Assembly (NCBI GenBank): GCA_028565635.1
Contig: JAOXYB010023314.1
Span: forward strand, 1 to 16,606
From: Phoronis ovalis
Taxonomy: Eukaryota > Phoronida > Phoronidae
Direction of reading: 5' to 3'
Length of the DNA stretch: 16,606 bases
Part shown: in pieces, positions 16,520 to 16,606 of the stretch
How the letters are laid out: each line of letters begins with the position of its first letter
Position numbering within the stretch: the first letter of the stretch is position 1
Position numbers and translations under genes: made by a program
The notes under the pieces: model-generated
What the model was told of the DNA's origin: nothing
Databases searched by the model: none
The model's input: only the letters and a program-made list of their open reading frames with translations

Positions 16520-16606
16520 TCCTAATTTCTCCTATACTTTTTTTTCTATTTTTTATTGTTGGTTTCCAGGTTTGTGTAGTTTTTTTATTTTTTTTTTTTA
16601 TGTTAT

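Overview
The window is animal nuclear DNA: AT-rich, with intron-split genes, canonical GT/AG splice sites and many small inverted-repeat elements. It holds no bacterial, phage, CRISPR or RNA-gene signal. The gene content (tetraspanin, the ciliary dynein-assembly protein PIH1D2, a small secreted C-type lectin) and the repeat style suggest a marine invertebrate, most likely a lophotrochozoan such as a bivalve. That placement is an inference.

Layout. (1) 107-3205, minus strand: a complete five-exon tetraspanin of 296 aa. (2) 3206-7800: gene-poor sequence holding a TA-flanked inverted-repeat element (5824-6252), a near-perfect 93-nt palindrome (6941-7033) and a degenerate-minisatellite element (about 7056-7545) followed by an inverted partial copy (about 7556-7790). 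(3) 7838-10500, plus strand: PIH1D2, four coding exons, 359 aa, with a 739-bp TIR element in its second coding intron. (4) 10977-12096, minus strand: a three-exon, 160-aa secreted C-type lectin, tail-to-tail with PIH1D2. (5) 12238-12617: another inverted-repeat element. (6) From about 13245, plus strand: the start of an unidentified gene, with two candidate first coding exons that both end in phase 1 and a phase-compatible candidate second exon at 13814-13932. The rest of that gene lies beyond the window or is unrecognised. A second copy of the degenerate-minisatellite element lies at 14823-15259, and a 39-nt C run at 16478-16516.

The three complete genes show no shared pathway. Tetraspanin organises membrane microdomains, PIH1D2 is an HSP90/R2TP-type adaptor linked to axonemal dynein preassembly, and the lectin is secreted. 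The most distinctive content is a set of short palindromic elements whose interiors are degenerate arrays of short words (TTTACNACAGGGTAT, GCAAACCAAAATTT-like, GATACC). Three of them appear to share a terminal module. The palindrome upstream of PIH1D2 also carries two sites resembling the RFX X-box of ciliary genes. Splice models were derived by reading frames and splice sites by eye; no alignment or search was run.
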